A DNA stretch of 64,000 bases from Streptomyces chromofuscus (lineage in GTDB: Bacteria; Actinomycetota; Actinomycetes; Streptomycetales; Streptomycetaceae): NCBI RefSeq assembly GCF_015160875.1, contig NZ_CP063374.1, forward strand, positions 186,001 to 250,000. The letters run 5' to 3'. The position numbers and the translations under genes are program-made. Shown here piece by piece: positions 1-10,631 of the stretch (the stretch's first letter is position 1; every line of letters begins with the position of its first letter). The notes beneath the pieces are model-generated. The model was not told where the DNA came from. It ran no database searches and saw only the letters and a list, made by a program, of their open reading frames with translations.

Positions 1-758
1 TGGATCCTCGAGGTGGTCAGCGGAAGCCGGGTGTCGTGGAGGCGCAGAGGGACGATGATCCGCCGGTGCAGTTCCTCGGTGAAGGAACGGCCGGAGACAG
101 CCTCGACGATCATGCCGAGCAGGACGTAGTTGGTGTTCGAGTACTCCCACCTGGCGCCGGGCACGAAGAGCCGCTCGCGCTCATCGGCCATGGCCACCAG
201 CTCGTGCGGCCTGTAGGTCCGCTGCATGGAGGTGAGGTGGTTGGCGTAGTCGTCCAGACCGCTGGTGTGGTTCAGCAGTTGCCGCACCGTGATGCGCTCG
301 ATGTCGCGGAGGGTGCCGGGAAGCAGCTTTTCTACGCTGTCGTCCAGGGACAGGCGGTTCTCGCCGACCAGCTGCAGCACGACCGTGGCGGTGAACACCT
401 TGGTGTTGCTGCCGACCCGGAAGTGGTGCTTGGGCGTCATTTCCTGACCGGACTCGACGTCGGCGAGGCCGGCGGCCGCGTGGCTTACCTGGTCGCCGTG
501 GCGGACGGTGGCGACGGCTCCGGGAATCTTCTTGGCGACCAGATGCTCCAGGACGGCCCGCACGCGTTCCTGCTCTTTCGCGACGGACGCGGCGGTCGAG
601 GCCGCCGCCACCGGGCGCCGCGTGTCCGTGTCCGCCGCCAGGGCCGGCGTCCCCGACAGTCCGACGGCGCACGCCGTCACCATCGCGCCGAGCACGGCCA
701 TACGCCGACCGGGGACCACACGCTGCCGCATCGAACGCTGAGAGGAGTGCTCGGACAT
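1..758 (-). CDS. Serine hydrolase, beta-lactamase/DD-carboxypeptidase family (3' end outside window)
   Basis: A secreted penicillin-binding-type serine hydrolase, probably acting on D-Ala-D-Ala peptides or related esters outside the membrane. The first 252 residues are present. A basic start and hydrophobic stretch (residues 20-42, ending ALAAD) form a signal peptide. The catalytic SxxK reads SNTK at 117-120 inside VGSNTKVFTA, HTSGL lies near 164, and the second motif YSN at 206-208 (EYSNTNY). The third KTG-like motif would be in the missing part. ATG at 758 is chosen because GGAAAGG lies about ten bases upstream. Family members run 380-450 residues, so roughly the last third is cut off by the window edge. 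The exact substrate cannot be told. Confidence 0.85.
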   Translation of the reverse strand, partial: MSEHSSQRSMRQRVVPGRRMAVLGAMVTACAVGLSGTPALAADTDTRRPVAAASTAASVAKEQERVRAVLEHLVAKKIPGAVATVRHGDQVSHAAAGLADVESGQEMTPKHHFRVGSNTKVFTATVVLQLVGENRLSLDDSVEKLLPGTLRDIERITVRQLLNHTSGLDDYANHLTSMQRTYRPHELVAMADERERLFVPGARWEYSNTNYVLLGMIVEAVSGRSFTEELHRRIIVPLRLHDTRLPLTTSRI

Positions 759-1376
759 CGCGACGCACCTTTCCGCAGTAAAACATGGGGCGATCCGCTG
801 GGACCGCTTCCCGAACTGACGTCTTCAAGCTTCTTCGGCGCGCTCGCGCTCCCGCTCCCCCACAGGCACGTCATTGGTCCTCGCCCGGACGGCGGAGCCG
901 GGACCCCGGCGTCCACCTCGCGGCCATCGGATCTCATCCGAAAGGCAGACCGGGGGCCGGCGGAGCCCTGCCATGCCGCGGTCGTTCCGGTCGCTTCCGC
1001 GGGCGCGATGAACAGCAGCACGGTCCACGCCGTGCGGTGCGCGGCGGCCCCGGCCACGGCGTCGGTGGGACGAGGCCACGAACGCCGCCGGCAGGGGCCG
1101 TCGTCGCACCCGCGCGGCTGCCCGCGCCGTCCGCGCGGTCGATGACTTCGCCAACGTCGAAGGGCCGGCTCGGGCCGCAGAACGCAGCGGGGCGAGCGGC
1201 CTCGTCGGACCGGGCGCAGACGCGGCGGCGAACCGAATGTCCGTGCTTCCTCGCACGGCATGCGGCCGGCCACGCGCACGAAAGCGGTGCGGACTTCGTG
1301 GAAGGGTCCGGCATGGAGCGGTTCGAGAGCGCCGACGAGGGGCGTTCGGTCACCGACGCCGGAGGGGGAAGCGGCA
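759..1376. other. Non-coding stretch
   Basis: About 600 bases separate the serine hydrolase start from the decayed beta-lactamase-like gene. The right edge carries a ribosome site for the pseudogene (GGAGGGGGAAG before 1377) and the left edge one for the serine hydrolase. Open frames here are arginine/proline-rich shadows without recognisable domains. No tRNA or clear hairpin is seen. Confidence 0.4.
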
Positions 1377-1841
1377 ATGGCGGAGGCGTTCGCGGCCGCC
1401 GACGTGGAGGGGGCCGTCCACGCGGTCGACCTCGCCTCGGGCGCGGTGGTAGGTCTGCGGCCGGACGAGCCGATGATGCCGGCGAGCGTCTTCCAGGTCC
1501 CGGTCCCGGTCGACCTGTTCGCATCGCACGCAAGGCGGCGGAGGGCCGAGGGGACCTGACCGACCGGATCACGGCCCCCCGGACGGGCGCACCCTCGGTC
1601 CGACGGGTCTGTCGGTGATGCCCGACCCCGTCGAGCTGTCGGTGCGCGAACTGGCGTTGTCGATGATGAACGTGAGCGACAACGACGCCACGGACGTGCT
1701 GAGGGACCGGCTGGTCGACACGCGTCGGTCAACGCCACAGACGGCCGGCCCTCATCGCGTGCCGCCGCGCGGGGGCGGGCGGTCGAGGTGCTGAGCCTCG
1801 ACGACGCGGGCCACCACAGTCACGTGCTCCGCTCCGGGTGA
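1377..1841 (+). pseudogene. Decayed class A beta-lactamase-like serine hydrolase
   Basis: The piece from ATG 1377 reads MAEAFAAADVEGAVHAVDLASG and then PASVFQVPVPVDLF, which aligns with the family active-site segment where SxxK is expected; the lysine is a glutamine (SVFQ). The frame is then lost. In other frames one reads LGPTGLSVMPDPVELSV followed by SDNDATDVL, the class A SDN motif, and the end GHHSHVLRSG stops at 1839-1841. At least three frame changes are needed to join the parts. A good ribosome site (GGAGGGGGAAG) remains before the ATG. The gene is a remnant; loss of the lysine together with the frameshifts makes activity very unlikely. Confidence 0.7.
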
Positions 1842-1938
1842 CGAGCTCGCCGCCCTCGCCTCGGCCTGCGAGGGCAGCGGCTGCCGATGCGTGGCGTGGC
1901 GACGCGCGGGGCCCGCCGGTCGTCGCCCCGAGCAGCGC

Positions 1939-2802
1939 TCACACGAGCCCAGTACGGCGGGCGATGTCCTCCGTGTGTCTCATGTGCTCGTGGGCCTCGT
2001 CGCCGAGGGCCGCGATGAGGCCCGCGACGACTGTCTCGACGACGGCGAGGGTGGGCACGAGGCTGTCGTACGGGGACGGGGTGGTGACCTGGCTGGGCAG
2101 GACCACCTCGGCGTGCGCGCTGGTGGGTGACAGCCAGGTGTCGGTGAAGACGACGACCTTGCCGCTCTGTTCCTGGGCAAGCCGGGCGAGCGCCATCTTG
2201 TCGCTCTCGTAGCGGCGGTAGTCGAAGACGACGAGGACGTCGCGGCGGCCGAGCCGGGTCAGAGCGGCGGCCCGTTCGACGTCGCGTTCGGGCAGGATGT
2301 GGACGTCGTCGCGCAGCTGCATCAGGTGCAGGCCGAGGTACTGGGCGAGCAGGTGCGTGAACCGGCCGCCGACCAGAGTGATCCGGCGCTTGCGGTCGGA
2401 CAGCAGCGTGATGGCCCGTTCCAGGTCGTGCGGCGGAATCTCGGCCAGGGTCTGGGCCACGGCGGTGGTGAACAGCCTGCTGCTGCGGGCCATGAGGCCC
2501 GCGGCCGAGTCGTCGCCGGGGGTGTCCTCCGTCTCCTCGTACAGGGACAGCGGCGAGGCGTTGCGCTGGTCGAGTTCGGCGCGCAGGGCGGCCTGGAACT
2601 CGGGGAAACCGCCGTACCCGAGGCGGGCGACAAAGCGGAGGACCGTGGGGGCACTGACGGCGGCCCGTTCGGCGATCGTGGCGACGGTCTCGAAGCCCGC
2701 CGCGGGGTAGGCGGCCAGGAGCACCCGCGCGACCTTCCGCTCGGCCGGGCTGAGGGTGCCCAGCTTGAGGCGGATGTCGTCGGCGAGTGTGCCGGAGGCC
2801 AT
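1939..2802 (-). CDS. MurR/RpiR family transcriptional regulator
   Basis: A 287-residue cytoplasmic regulator with an N-terminal HTH_6 domain (residues 5-80; SPAERKVARVLL, then AAVSAPTVLRFVARLGYGGFPEF) and a C-terminal SIS sugar-phosphate/ligand domain (about 125-260; RITLVGGRFTHLLAQYL and LVVFDYRRYESD). The length fits the family. It lies directly downstream of the cyanophycinase/ABC operon on the same strand but behind a strong hairpin at 2857-2899, so it probably has its own transcript. In this family the gene normally controls its neighbours, here the importer and peptidases. Ligands are usually sugar phosphates, but homologues next to peptide or amino-acid catabolism genes are common; the effector is inferred only. 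Confidence 0.9.
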   Translation of the reverse strand: MASGTLADDIRLKLGTLSPAERKVARVLLAAYPAAGFETVATIAERAAVSAPTVLRFVARLGYGGFPEFQAALRAELDQRNASPLSLYEETEDTPGDDSAAGLMARSSRLFTTAVAQTLAEIPPHDLERAITLLSDRKRRITLVGGRFTHLLAQYLGLHLMQLRDDVHILPERDVERAAALTRLGRRDVLVVFDYRRYESDKMALARLAQEQSGKVVVFTDTWLSPTSAHAEVVLPSQVTTPSPYDSLVPTLAVVETVVAGLIAALGDEAHEHMRHTEDIARRTGLV

Positions 2803-2856
2803 GAGGGTTCCTTTCAGGATCTTGCGGTGCGCGGTGCCGAGCCTAATGCCCGCGCG

Positions 2857-2899
2857 GGCGGCTCGGACCGGCCGGAGCTGCCGGCCGGTCCGAGCCGCC
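2857..2899 (-). terminator. Strong hairpin ending the cyanophycinase/ABC operon
   Basis: A perfect 19-bp inverted repeat (2857-2875 with 2881-2899, starting GGCGGCTCGGACC) and a five-base loop AGCTG. It lies 36 bases after the cyanophycinase stop and upstream of the RpiR start, the position expected for a GC-rich Streptomyces terminator without a U-tract. Confidence 0.8.
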
Positions 2900-2934
2900 G
2901 GCTGGTCCGGGCCGCCGGCGGGGTGGGGGCGCGG

Positions 2935-4233
2935 TCACCGGGGGGCGATGTCGATGCGCAGTCCGATCAGGGACCGCGCGGTGGCGCCGTCGCTCGTCCA
3001 GGCGGTGAAGCCCGGCTGCTTGGTGAAGGTGACGGTGAAGCGGGGTTCGCGTTCGTAGGTGGTGGCGGTGGCGGTGCGCTGGTTGCGGGTGGCGGCGAGT
3101 GCGGCGGCGGTGCGCAGGAAGGAGTACGGGACGCCGGCCGGGTTGTCGGCCGAGTAGAAGACGTCGTTGTTGGCGGGTACGGGAGACGTGCCGCTCGGGG
3201 TCAGCGGACGCTTGTCGGGCGCCGACCGGGCGGCCCAGCGGCGGGCGTCGTAGCCGTCGCCGTCGGTGAGGTGGGTGTACTGGGCGCCGGCCAGGGTCCA
3301 GCCGGCCGGTGTGGTGCGGGCACGGGCGTCGCGCAGGTCGAGGATGCCGACGCCGTTGGTGCCGAGGACGGTCATGGTCTCGTCGCGTGTTCCCGGGTTG
3401 TCGACGACGAGCGCGCTGTTCTCCTGCAGGGCGTAGACCCGGTCGTGACCGGTGTCCGCGGCCAGGCGCAGGGCCCGGCCCTCCCTGCCGTAGGCGCCGG
3501 TGTGGGTGTCGAAGAGGCCGGAGCGCAGGAAGCCGAAGCCGCCTGCGGGCAGGTAGCCGAGCCGGGTGGGGTCGTCGAAGTAGCCGGGCGCGCTGCCGTC
3601 CCGCAGCCCCTGGTAGGACTCGCCGCCGGTGACCATGTCGGGTCCGGCGGCGATCTGGGCGCCGGCGGAGGTACCGGCGACGACCGCGCCTTCGGCGAGC
3701 TTCGCGCGGATGGCGGCGAGCACCTTGGAGTCGGTGTGCCGGTCGCCGTGCAGGAGGGTGGTGACGTAGCGGTACTGGTCGCCGCCGCCGAGAAAGAACC
3801 CGGTGCTGGAGTTGATCCGGTCAACGACGGCGTCGGAGTCGGCGTTGGCGATGTGGTCGAGGTCGACGGGAATCCACTGGGCGTCGGCCGCGCCGTGTTT
3901 CTCGAACAACTCGGCGTAATAGGCGCCGTTGCACGCCGAGTTGCTGCATCGGTCGGGGTCGTCCGCATGCGGGTCCTGGCTCTCGGGCACGGAGGCGGCG
4001 GTGAGAACACCGATGCGGGCGCGGGAGCCGCCGGCGCGTTCGATGATCTCCCCGTACACCTGGGTGTTGTTCTCCGCGAGTGCGCCACCGATCAGGATCA
4101 GGGAGCCCGCCGCCCGGCCGGCGTCGGGGCGCGTGGTCGCCTCGGCGGCCGCCGGAGCGGCGGTGAGGGTGAGGACGAGGGCGGTGGCGGCGGCGACGGC
4201 GTGGCGCCGACCGGGTCGAGAACGCTCGCGCAT
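2935..4233 (-). CDS. Secreted cyanophycinase-like S51 peptidase
   Basis: 432 residues. A Sec-type signal peptide (RRHAVAAATALVLTLTAAPAAAEA, about 1-31) puts the enzyme outside the cell. The S51 fold follows: GGGDQ at 149-153, the nucleophile elbow GTSAGA with Ser189, the catalytic His in FDTHTGAYGR (His244) and the Glu in ALQENSALV (Glu271), in the order expected for cyanophycinase. Cyanophycinases release beta-Asp-Arg dipeptides from cyanophycin; other S51 peptidases cleave Asp-X peptides, so the polymer specificity is inferred. The start is ATG 4233 because AAGGAG lies seven bases upstream. It is the last gene of an operon with an M20 peptidase and a polar amino-acid ABC importer, suggesting outside cleavage followed by uptake and inner hydrolysis. 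A C-terminal extension of about 130 residues follows the catalytic region. Confidence 0.85.
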   Translation of the reverse strand: MRERSRPGRRHAVAAATALVLTLTAAPAAAEATTRPDAGRAAGSLILIGGALAENNTQVYGEIIERAGGSRARIGVLTAASVPESQDPHADDPDRCSNSACNGAYYAELFEKHGAADAQWIPVDLDHIANADSDAVVDRINSSTGFFLGGGDQYRYVTTLLHGDRHTDSKVLAAIRAKLAEGAVVAGTSAGAQIAAGPDMVTGGESYQGLRDGSAPGYFDDPTRLGYLPAGGFGFLRSGLFDTHTGAYGREGRALRLAADTGHDRVYALQENSALVVDNPGTRDETMTVLGTNGVGILDLRDARARTTPAGWTLAGAQYTHLTDGDGYDARRWAARSAPDKRPLTPSGTSPVPANNDVFYSADNPAGVPYSFLRTAAALAATRNQRTATATTYEREPRFTVTFTKQPGFTAWTSDGATARSLIGLRIDIAPR

Positions 4234-4313
4234 GGGGTCTCCTTGGGAGGTGTCGGACGTCGGTGTGGGGCCGGGGCCTCGGCCGGGATGCGGAACGCCC
4301 TGGGGCCCGGCGG

Positions 4314-5548
4314 TCATGTGTCGCTGCCGCTGTCGCCGAGCGCGGTGATCAGCGAGGCCAGCAGGGCGACGCGCTGCGGCACGGTCGCTGTGTCCAGCCA
4401 CTCCTGCGGGCTGTGGTCGGCGCCGCCTACGGGACCGAGGCCGTCCAGGACGGGGACGCCCGTACCAGCGATCAGGTTGGCGTCGCCGACGCCTCCCGTG
4501 GCTGTTGCGCCGAGGGTGAAGCCCAGCGCGGCTGCCGCCTGTTCGGCCGCGGCAAGCATGCGGTGGGATGCGGCCGTCGCCTCCATCGGCGGGCAGTCGT
4601 CGAGTTGTTCGACGGTCACGGCGGTGCCGGGCACCGGGGGGCACGCGGCCGCGTCGTCGATGGCCCGCCTCACCCTGCGCGCGTCGGCGGCGGTGGCCGC
4701 GCGTACCTCGAGGCGGAGTTCGGCCTCGGGGCAGACGATGTTGGTGCGGTGGCCGGCCCTGACGACGCCGACGTTGACGGTGACGCCGTCCCAGCGTCCG
4801 TTGAGGGCCTGCAGGGCGACGACGAGGTGCGCCGCGGCGAGAGCGGCGTTGGCGCCGCGTTCGGGTTCGATGCCGGCGTGGGCGGCGCGTCCGGTGACGG
4901 TGAGCCGGAAGTCGGCGACGCCCTTGCGGGCGAGTACCAGGTCTCCGTTCTCGCGCGCGCACTCCAGGCCGAGGGCGTAGTGGACGCCGCGGGCCACCTC
5001 CTCGGTGACCGTCCGGCTCGTCGGAGAGCCGATCTCCTCGTCCGGGGTGGCCAGGAACACCAACTCGGCGTACTCCGCCTCCCCTTGCTCCTGGAGCAGC
5101 TCCAGCGCGGTCAGCCCGGCCAGCAGCCCGCCCTTGTCGTCGCTGACTCCGGGCCCGTACACACGCGTGCCGTCAAGGGTGAACGGGCGCTCGGCGGCGG
5201 TCCCGTCCTCGAACACGGTGTCCATATGAGCGGCCAGCAGGATCCGGCGCCCGCCGTCCGCCTCCGCGAGGCTGCCCGCCTTGCGGGCGACCAGTACGTC
5301 GCCCGTGCGGGGGGCATCGAAGGGCGGTTCGGCCGCGGCCGGCGGCCGGATCCGTTCGACGGCGAACCCGAGCGACGTCAGGCGCGCCTGTACCCGGTCG
5401 GCGACGGCGTTGACCCCGTCGGGGTTGTACGAGCCGGAGTCGATGGCCACGAGTTCGGCGAGGTCGTGCAGATAGCGCGGGAGACGGCGGCGGGCCGGGC
5501 CGAGCAGGTCGGCGGGGCGGGGCCGGGGCCGCTGCCGGGAGGGGGCGC

Positions 5549-5552
<4 letters not shown>
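4314..5552 (-). CDS. M20 family metallopeptidase (carboxypeptidase/deacylase)
   Basis: 412 residues, no signal peptide, so cytoplasmic. The di-zinc site is readable: [10 protein letters not shown] (His109, Asp111), GVSDDKGG (Asp139), TPDEEIGS (Glu172/173) and VGGADHSP near the C-terminus. The dimerisation domain [16 protein letters not shown] lies in the middle. This layout matches ArgE/DapE/CPG2 enzymes that remove an acyl or amino-acid group. It starts with GTG 5552 overlapping the TGA of the ABC ATPase gene (GTGA), so it is translationally coupled. With a secreted cyanophycinase and an amino-acid importer in the operon, a role in splitting imported dipeptides is plausible, though glutamate carboxypeptidase-type substrates are equally possible. 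Confidence 0.87.
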
Positions 5553-6357
<805 letters not shown>

Positions 6358-6361
<4 letters not shown>

Positions 6362-7344
6362 CGGCCCGCCTCCTTGTTCATGACGTTCCTGACACGGTTC
6401 CCGACGGGCGCGGGCCTGGCGGCTCCGCCGAGCAGGCGCCGCAGGGGCGACACGTGCTGCGCGCGGGCGGTGCCGCGGCCGTAGCGGCGCTCCAGCCAGG
6501 CCTGCGGGATGCCCAGCAGGGTCACCAGAGCGAGATACCACAGGCTCGCGACGACGAGCATGGGGATGACCTGGTAGTTCTGGGCGTACACGTCCTGGAT
6601 GTTGGACATCAGGTCGTGCGCGGAGATGACCGAGACCAAGGCGGTCATCTTCAGCATGTTGATGGTCTCGTTGCCCATCGGGGGGATGATGACGCGCATG
6701 GCCTGGGGCAGCACGATGCGGCGCATGGTGAGGGCGGGACGCATGCCCAGCGAGTGCGCGGCCTCGGTCTGCCCCGTGTCGACGGACTGGATGCCGGCAC
6801 GCACGATCTCGGAGGCATAGGCGGCCTCGTTGAGTCCGAGGGCGAGCAGTGCCGCGACGGCCGGGGTCAGCAGGGAGTTCGTCTCGGCCCGGAAGAAGGT
6901 GATGTCGGTGAACGGGATGCCGATCATCACGTACTTGTACAGGGCAGCCGCGTACCCCCAGAAGATGATCTGCACGAGCAGTGGAGTTCCCCGGAAGATC
7001 CACACGAAGAAGGTGGCGAGCCCGTGGAGGACGGGGCCGGCGGACAGCCGCATGACCGCTATCAGCGTGCCCAGGGCGAGTCCGAGGATCATGGCGGCGG
7101 CGGTCAGCCACAGGGTGGTGAACAGGCCGTCGAAGACGAGGTCGGCGAAGAGGTACTCGCCGACGATGTCCCAGCGCAGGTTGTCGTTCTTGGCGAGGGA
7201 ACCGATCAGCCCCACGAGTGCGGCCAGGGCGGCCGCGGCGGCGATCCAGCGGCCGTGGTTGCGCACCGGTACGACGACGAGATCCTCCGCCTCGCGCCCG
7301 TGTGCCGGCGCTGCGGGATACCTGGGTGTCTTCAGCTCGACCAT
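6358..7344 (-). CDS. Polar amino-acid ABC transporter, permease
   Basis: 328 residues with an N-terminal soluble stretch of about 30 residues, then about five to six membrane segments of the HisM/GlnP type. The segment [19 protein letters not shown] and the EAA loop [26 protein letters not shown] are typical of polar amino-acid permeases. A single permease gene is present, so it probably forms a homodimer. The start lies two bases after the stop of the binding-protein gene, and its own stop overlaps the ATPase start. Confidence 0.92.
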
Positions 7345-7346
7345 GC

Positions 7347-8294
7347 TCAGTCGACCGCCGCGTTCTTGGTGGCTTCCTGCAGCGCGATGCCGGCGACGCC
7401 GTACTTGTCGAAGATCTTGGTCGCGGTGCCGTCGTCGATCAGGGCCTGGAGGGCCTTCTGGATCGCGTCGGTCAGTTCCGGCAGCTTCTTGCTGACGGCG
7501 ATGCCGTTGGGCGAGGCGTTGTAGCCGCCGGGTGCCGCGGGGTCCTCAACCAGGTCGAAGGTCTGGCCGCCGTCGGCGGTCTTGGCGGTCCAGCCGGCGG
7601 CCGGCTTGGTCAGCACCTGCGCGACGACCCTGCCGGAGAGCAGGGCGAGTTGGGCGTCGGAGTCCTTGGGGAATGTCTGGATGTCGATCTGGCCGCCGCC
7701 GGCCTTCTCGCACTCGGCCTGGTGGCTCTTGAGCAGGCCGAGCTGGTTGGTGGCGGTCTGCACGGCCACCTTCTTCCCGCACAGGTCGTCCAGGGTGGCG
7801 ATCTTCTCGGGGTTGCCCTCGGCGACGAGGATGCCGGAGCCGGACTGCGAGTAGTCGACGAAGTCGACGACCTTCTGCCGCTCCTTGTTGTCGGTGATGG
7901 CCGACATGGCCGCGTGGAACTTGCCGGCCTGGATGGCCGGTACGATCCCGTCGAACTTCTGCGGGGTGAAGGTGAACCGCACCCCCAGCTTGGCGCCCAG
8001 GGCCTGGCCGAGGTCGTAGTCGAGGCCCGTCAGCTCGCTCTCGCCCTCCTTGACGTACATCTCGAAGGGCGGGTACGGCACATCGGTGGCGACCTTGACG
8101 GTGCCCGCGTCCTTGATCTCCTCGGGCAGCGCGTCGTGCAGCGCGGGATCCTTCTCGATTCTGACGCCGGCGACGGTGGCACTGCCGCTCGCGGCCGGTG
8201 GGGAGTCCTCGCCACTGGAGCAGGCGCTGAGCGCGGTAAGGGCGGTGGTCACTACGGTGGCGGCCGCCAGGCGGCGGGCCGTGCGAGCGTTCAT
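7347..8294 (-). CDS. Amino-acid ABC transporter, substrate-binding lipoprotein
   Basis: 315 residues. The N-terminus [15 protein letters not shown] leads to the lipobox LSAC (Cys about 25), so the protein is a membrane-anchored lipoprotein. The SBP_bac_3 fold is clear: [35 protein letters not shown], then [20 protein letters not shown] and [25 protein letters not shown] longer upstream open frame exists, but ATG 8294 has GAGAGG upstream and gives the signal peptide. First gene of the five-gene operon. The conserved amino-acid clamp suggests a polar amino acid or small dipeptide; which one cannot be read. Confidence 0.92.
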   Translation of the reverse strand: MNARTARRLAAATVVTTALTALSACSSGEDSPPAASGSATVAGVRIEKDPALHDALPEEIKDAGTVKVATDVPYPPFEMYVKEGESELTGLDYDLGQALGAKLGVRFTFTPQKFDGIVPAIQAGKFHAAMSAITDNKERQKVVDFVDYSQSGSGILVAEGNPEKIATLDDLCGKKVAVQTATNQLGLLKSHQAECEKAGGGQIDIQTFPKDSDAQLALLSGRVVAQVLTKPAAGWTAKTADGGQTFDLVEDPAAPGGYNASPNGIAVSKKLPELTDAIQKALQALIDDGTATKIFDKYGVAGIALQEATKNAAVD

Positions 8295-8583
8295 GGCGGA
8301 TCGGACCTCTCGGAAGCTCTGGCCGGCGGAGGTGCCGCCGACTGCACTCCCAGACGTTACAGACTCTCGCCAATGTTGACTATATGTATCGCACGTTACG
8401 TCGATGCCAACCGTCGAATGCGGTCCATCCATGGATAGTTCAGCTCGCTCACCTGCGGCTTTCCCCGAGAAGGGTGACTCTGGCGGCGAACCGCGCGGTA
8501 CATCTTGCCGCCGTAGTCGGTCGACTGTAACGTCCGCTATCACCTGGGAAGTCGGCGTGCCATCGGGTGAGAGGAGAGGCATC

Positions 8584-9243
8584 GTGAAGGACACGCCGTT
8601 CACCGCGGCCACGGACGGTTGCGCGGCCGCGGTGCCGCCCCGCGAGGCGTGGCGGAGGAAGATGCGCGGCGACGTCCTTGACGCGGCGCGCGCCATGGCG
8701 GCGGAGAAGGGCTGGGACTCCGTGAGCCTGTCAGAGGTGGCAACTCGCGCCGAGGTGTCACGGCCCACGGTGTACAAGGAGTTCGGCAGCCGTGGCGGTC
8801 TGAGCCAGGCGCTCGTGCACCGTGAGGCGGAGCGCTTCCTCCTCGGCGTGGACCGGGCCCTGCAACAGCCGGCCGCGACCGCGACGGACGCGTTGGCCGC
8901 CGCGATCCTGTACGCGTTGCGGCAGGCCCGGGAGAACGTGCTCGTCGCCTCGGTGGTGAAGGCGGCGCGCGGCGGCACGGACTCGCTGCTGCCCTATCTG
9001 ACGGCGCGCTCGGAACCGGTGGTCGCAGGGGCACGACTCCTGGTGCGGTCGTGGTGCCAGACCCACTATCAGCAGTTCGACGACGTACGAACGGACCAGG
9101 CGGCCGATGTCATCGTGCGCCTGACCCTCTCGCACATCGTGCTGCCTCCGCCCGAGCACACGCTGCGCGTGTCGGCCGAGCTCATCACCGCGGCGGCCAT
9201 GGGGGTGCTGACACGGGAGACGGGCCCACCCACCACAAGCTGA
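8584..9243 (+). CDS. TetR family transcriptional regulator
   Basis: 219 residues starting at GTG 8584, chosen for the GAGAGGAGAG ribosome site; the frame is open further upstream but without homologous-looking sequence. The HTH occupies about residues 30-75 (VLDAARAMAAEKGWDSVSLSEVATRAEVSRPTVYKEFGSRGGL). The rest is a helical ligand domain. It is divergent from the amino-acid importer and 107 bases upstream of alkB on the same strand. TetR genes beside actinobacterial alkB often repress it, so an AlkR-like role is inferred. The inverted repeat at 9246-9272 could be its operator. Confidence 0.88.
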   Translation: MKDTPFTAATDGCAAAVPPREAWRRKMRGDVLDAARAMAAEKGWDSVSLSEVATRAEVSRPTVYKEFGSRGGLSQALVHREAERFLLGVDRALQQPAATATDALAAAILYALRQARENVLVASVVKAARGGTDSLLPYLTARSEPVVAGARLLVRSWCQTHYQQFDDVRTDQAADVIVRLTLSHIVLPPPEHTLRVSAELITAAAMGVLTRETGPPTTS

Positions 9244-9245
9244 CA

Positions 9246-9272
9246 GGACGTCAGAACGTTGACACGACGTCC
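9246..9272 (+). promoter_or_regulatory. Inverted repeat before alkB, candidate TetR operator
   Basis: GGACGTC at 9246-9252 is matched by GACGTCC at 9266-9272 with 13 bases between them. A TTGACA hexamer (9259-9264) lies inside and could be a -35 element. It sits between the TetR stop and the alkB start. Binding is inferred from position and symmetry only. Confidence 0.4.
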
Positions 9273-9350
9273 CGGATTGTCAGCGCCGATGGCCGGTGCC
9301 ACTCTCTGCCGGGTCTGCGGACCCCAACAACACGCAAGGAGCAGAGCCCG

Positions 9351-10556
9351 ATGACAGCACCGTCGACGACGCCTCCCGCCTCCCCCGCCGACACCCCCTG
9401 GCGTGACCGCAAGCGCTATGCGTGGCTGCTCGGCCTCGCCGTCCCCACGCTGCCCTTCCAGGCCGCGGCGCTGGTCACCGTCAGCGATTGGCAGGTGCTG
9501 TGGTGGTGGGGTCCGTTCTTCGCCTTCGTGATCGTCCCGCTGTTCGACGCGCTGATCGGACCGGACCAGGAGAACCCGCCGGACAAGGCGATCCCACTGC
9601 TGGAGGCGGACCGCTACTACCGCTGGTGCACCTACCTGTATCTGCCCCTGCAGTACGGCGGACTGCTGTACGCGTGTCTGCTCTGGTCCGAGGGCATGGA
9701 CGTGCCGGACGCGCTGGGACTCGCCGCCACGGTGGGCGTCGTCGCCGGTGTCGCCATCAACACGGCGCACGAACTCGGGCACAAGCGGGAGACGGTGGAA
9801 CGCCTTCTGGCCCGCCTCGCGCTCACCCAGTCCGCGTATGGCCATTTCTACGTCGAGCACAACCACGGTCACCACATCCGTGTCGCGACACCCGAGGACC
9901 CCGCCAGCTCGCGTCTCGGGGAGAGCGTGTGGGCGTTCCTGCCGCGCACGGTCACGGGGAGCGTGCGGTCGGCCTGGCGCCTGGAGACCCGTCGGCTCCA
10001 CCGCCGTCGGCACCGCGCCTGGTCGTACCGCAACGACGTGCTGACCGCGTGGGCGCTGACCGTCCTGATGTTCGCCACGCTCGCCGCCGTCTTCGGGCCG
10101 GTGGTCCTGCCCTACCTCATCGTCCAGGCGGCTTGCGGCATCCTGCTGCTGGAGACGGTCAACTACTTGGAGCACTACGGCCTGCTGCGTGAGCGGCGTC
10201 CGGACGGGCGCTACGAGCGGGTCGCCCCGCGGCACAGCTGGAACAGCAACAACACCACCAGCAACGTCTTCCTGTACCAACTGCAACGGCACTCCGACCA
10301 CCATGCGAACCCCTTGCGCCGCTACCAGACACTGCGCCACTTCGACGAGGCCCCCCAGCTGCCCACCGGCTATGCCTCCATGATCGTTCTGGCCTGGATG
10401 ACCCCGCTGTGGCGCCGGGTGATGGACCCGAAGGTGCTGGCGCACTATGGCGGCGACGCGCGCCGGGCCAACCTGCATCACCGGCGGGCTGAGCGCTACG
10501 GCGCACCGTCCCGGTGCGGAGAGCGTCATGGGGAGGCGACGGCACCGCGAAGGTGA
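9351..10556 (+). CDS. alkB: Alkane 1-monooxygenase (AlkB)
   Basis: 401 residues, an integral-membrane non-haem di-iron hydroxylase that oxidises medium-chain n-alkanes to 1-alkanols. The His motifs are present: HELGHK (140-145), EHNHGHH (169-175) and LQRHSDHH (311-318), plus the AlkB signature NYLEHYGLLR. Several hydrophobic segments precede and separate the motifs. ATG 9351 has AAGGAG about eight bases upstream. AlkB needs rubredoxin and rubredoxin reductase as electron donors, and these usually follow alkB; none is visible here, so electrons must come from proteins encoded elsewhere. A hairpin at 10632-10663 ends the unit. Confidence 0.93.
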   Translation: MTAPSTTPPASPADTPWRDRKRYAWLLGLAVPTLPFQAAALVTVSDWQVLWWWGPFFAFVIVPLFDALIGPDQENPPDKAIPLLEADRYYRWCTYLYLPLQYGGLLYACLLWSEGMDVPDALGLAATVGVVAGVAINTAHELGHKRETVERLLARLALTQSAYGHFYVEHNHGHHIRVATPEDPASSRLGESVWAFLPRTVTGSVRSAWRLETRRLHRRRHRAWSYRNDVLTAWALTVLMFATLAAVFGPVVLPYLIVQAACGILLLETVNYLEHYGLLRERRPDGRYERVAPRHSWNSNNTTSNVFLYQLQRHSDHHANPLRRYQTLRHFDEAPQLPTGYASMIVLAWMTPLWRRVMDPKVLAHYGGDARRANLHHRRAERYGAPSRCGERHGEATAPRR

Positions 10557-10631
10557 CCGCACTCACGACGCCGCGCCGTACCGGCCGCGTCCGCGCCCTC
10601 TCAGGAACCCATGACCCGACACCGCACTCTG

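Noticed and set aside
2299..4980. 893-residue plus-strand open frame
   Set aside because: It is antisense to the RpiR, cyanophycinase and M20 genes; composition is Gly/Val/Ala-rich without domains, typical of a high-GC shadow.
8296..8978. Upstream extension of the amino-acid binding protein frame
   Set aside because: It would run antisense through the TetR gene, and the lipoprotein signal starts at 8294.
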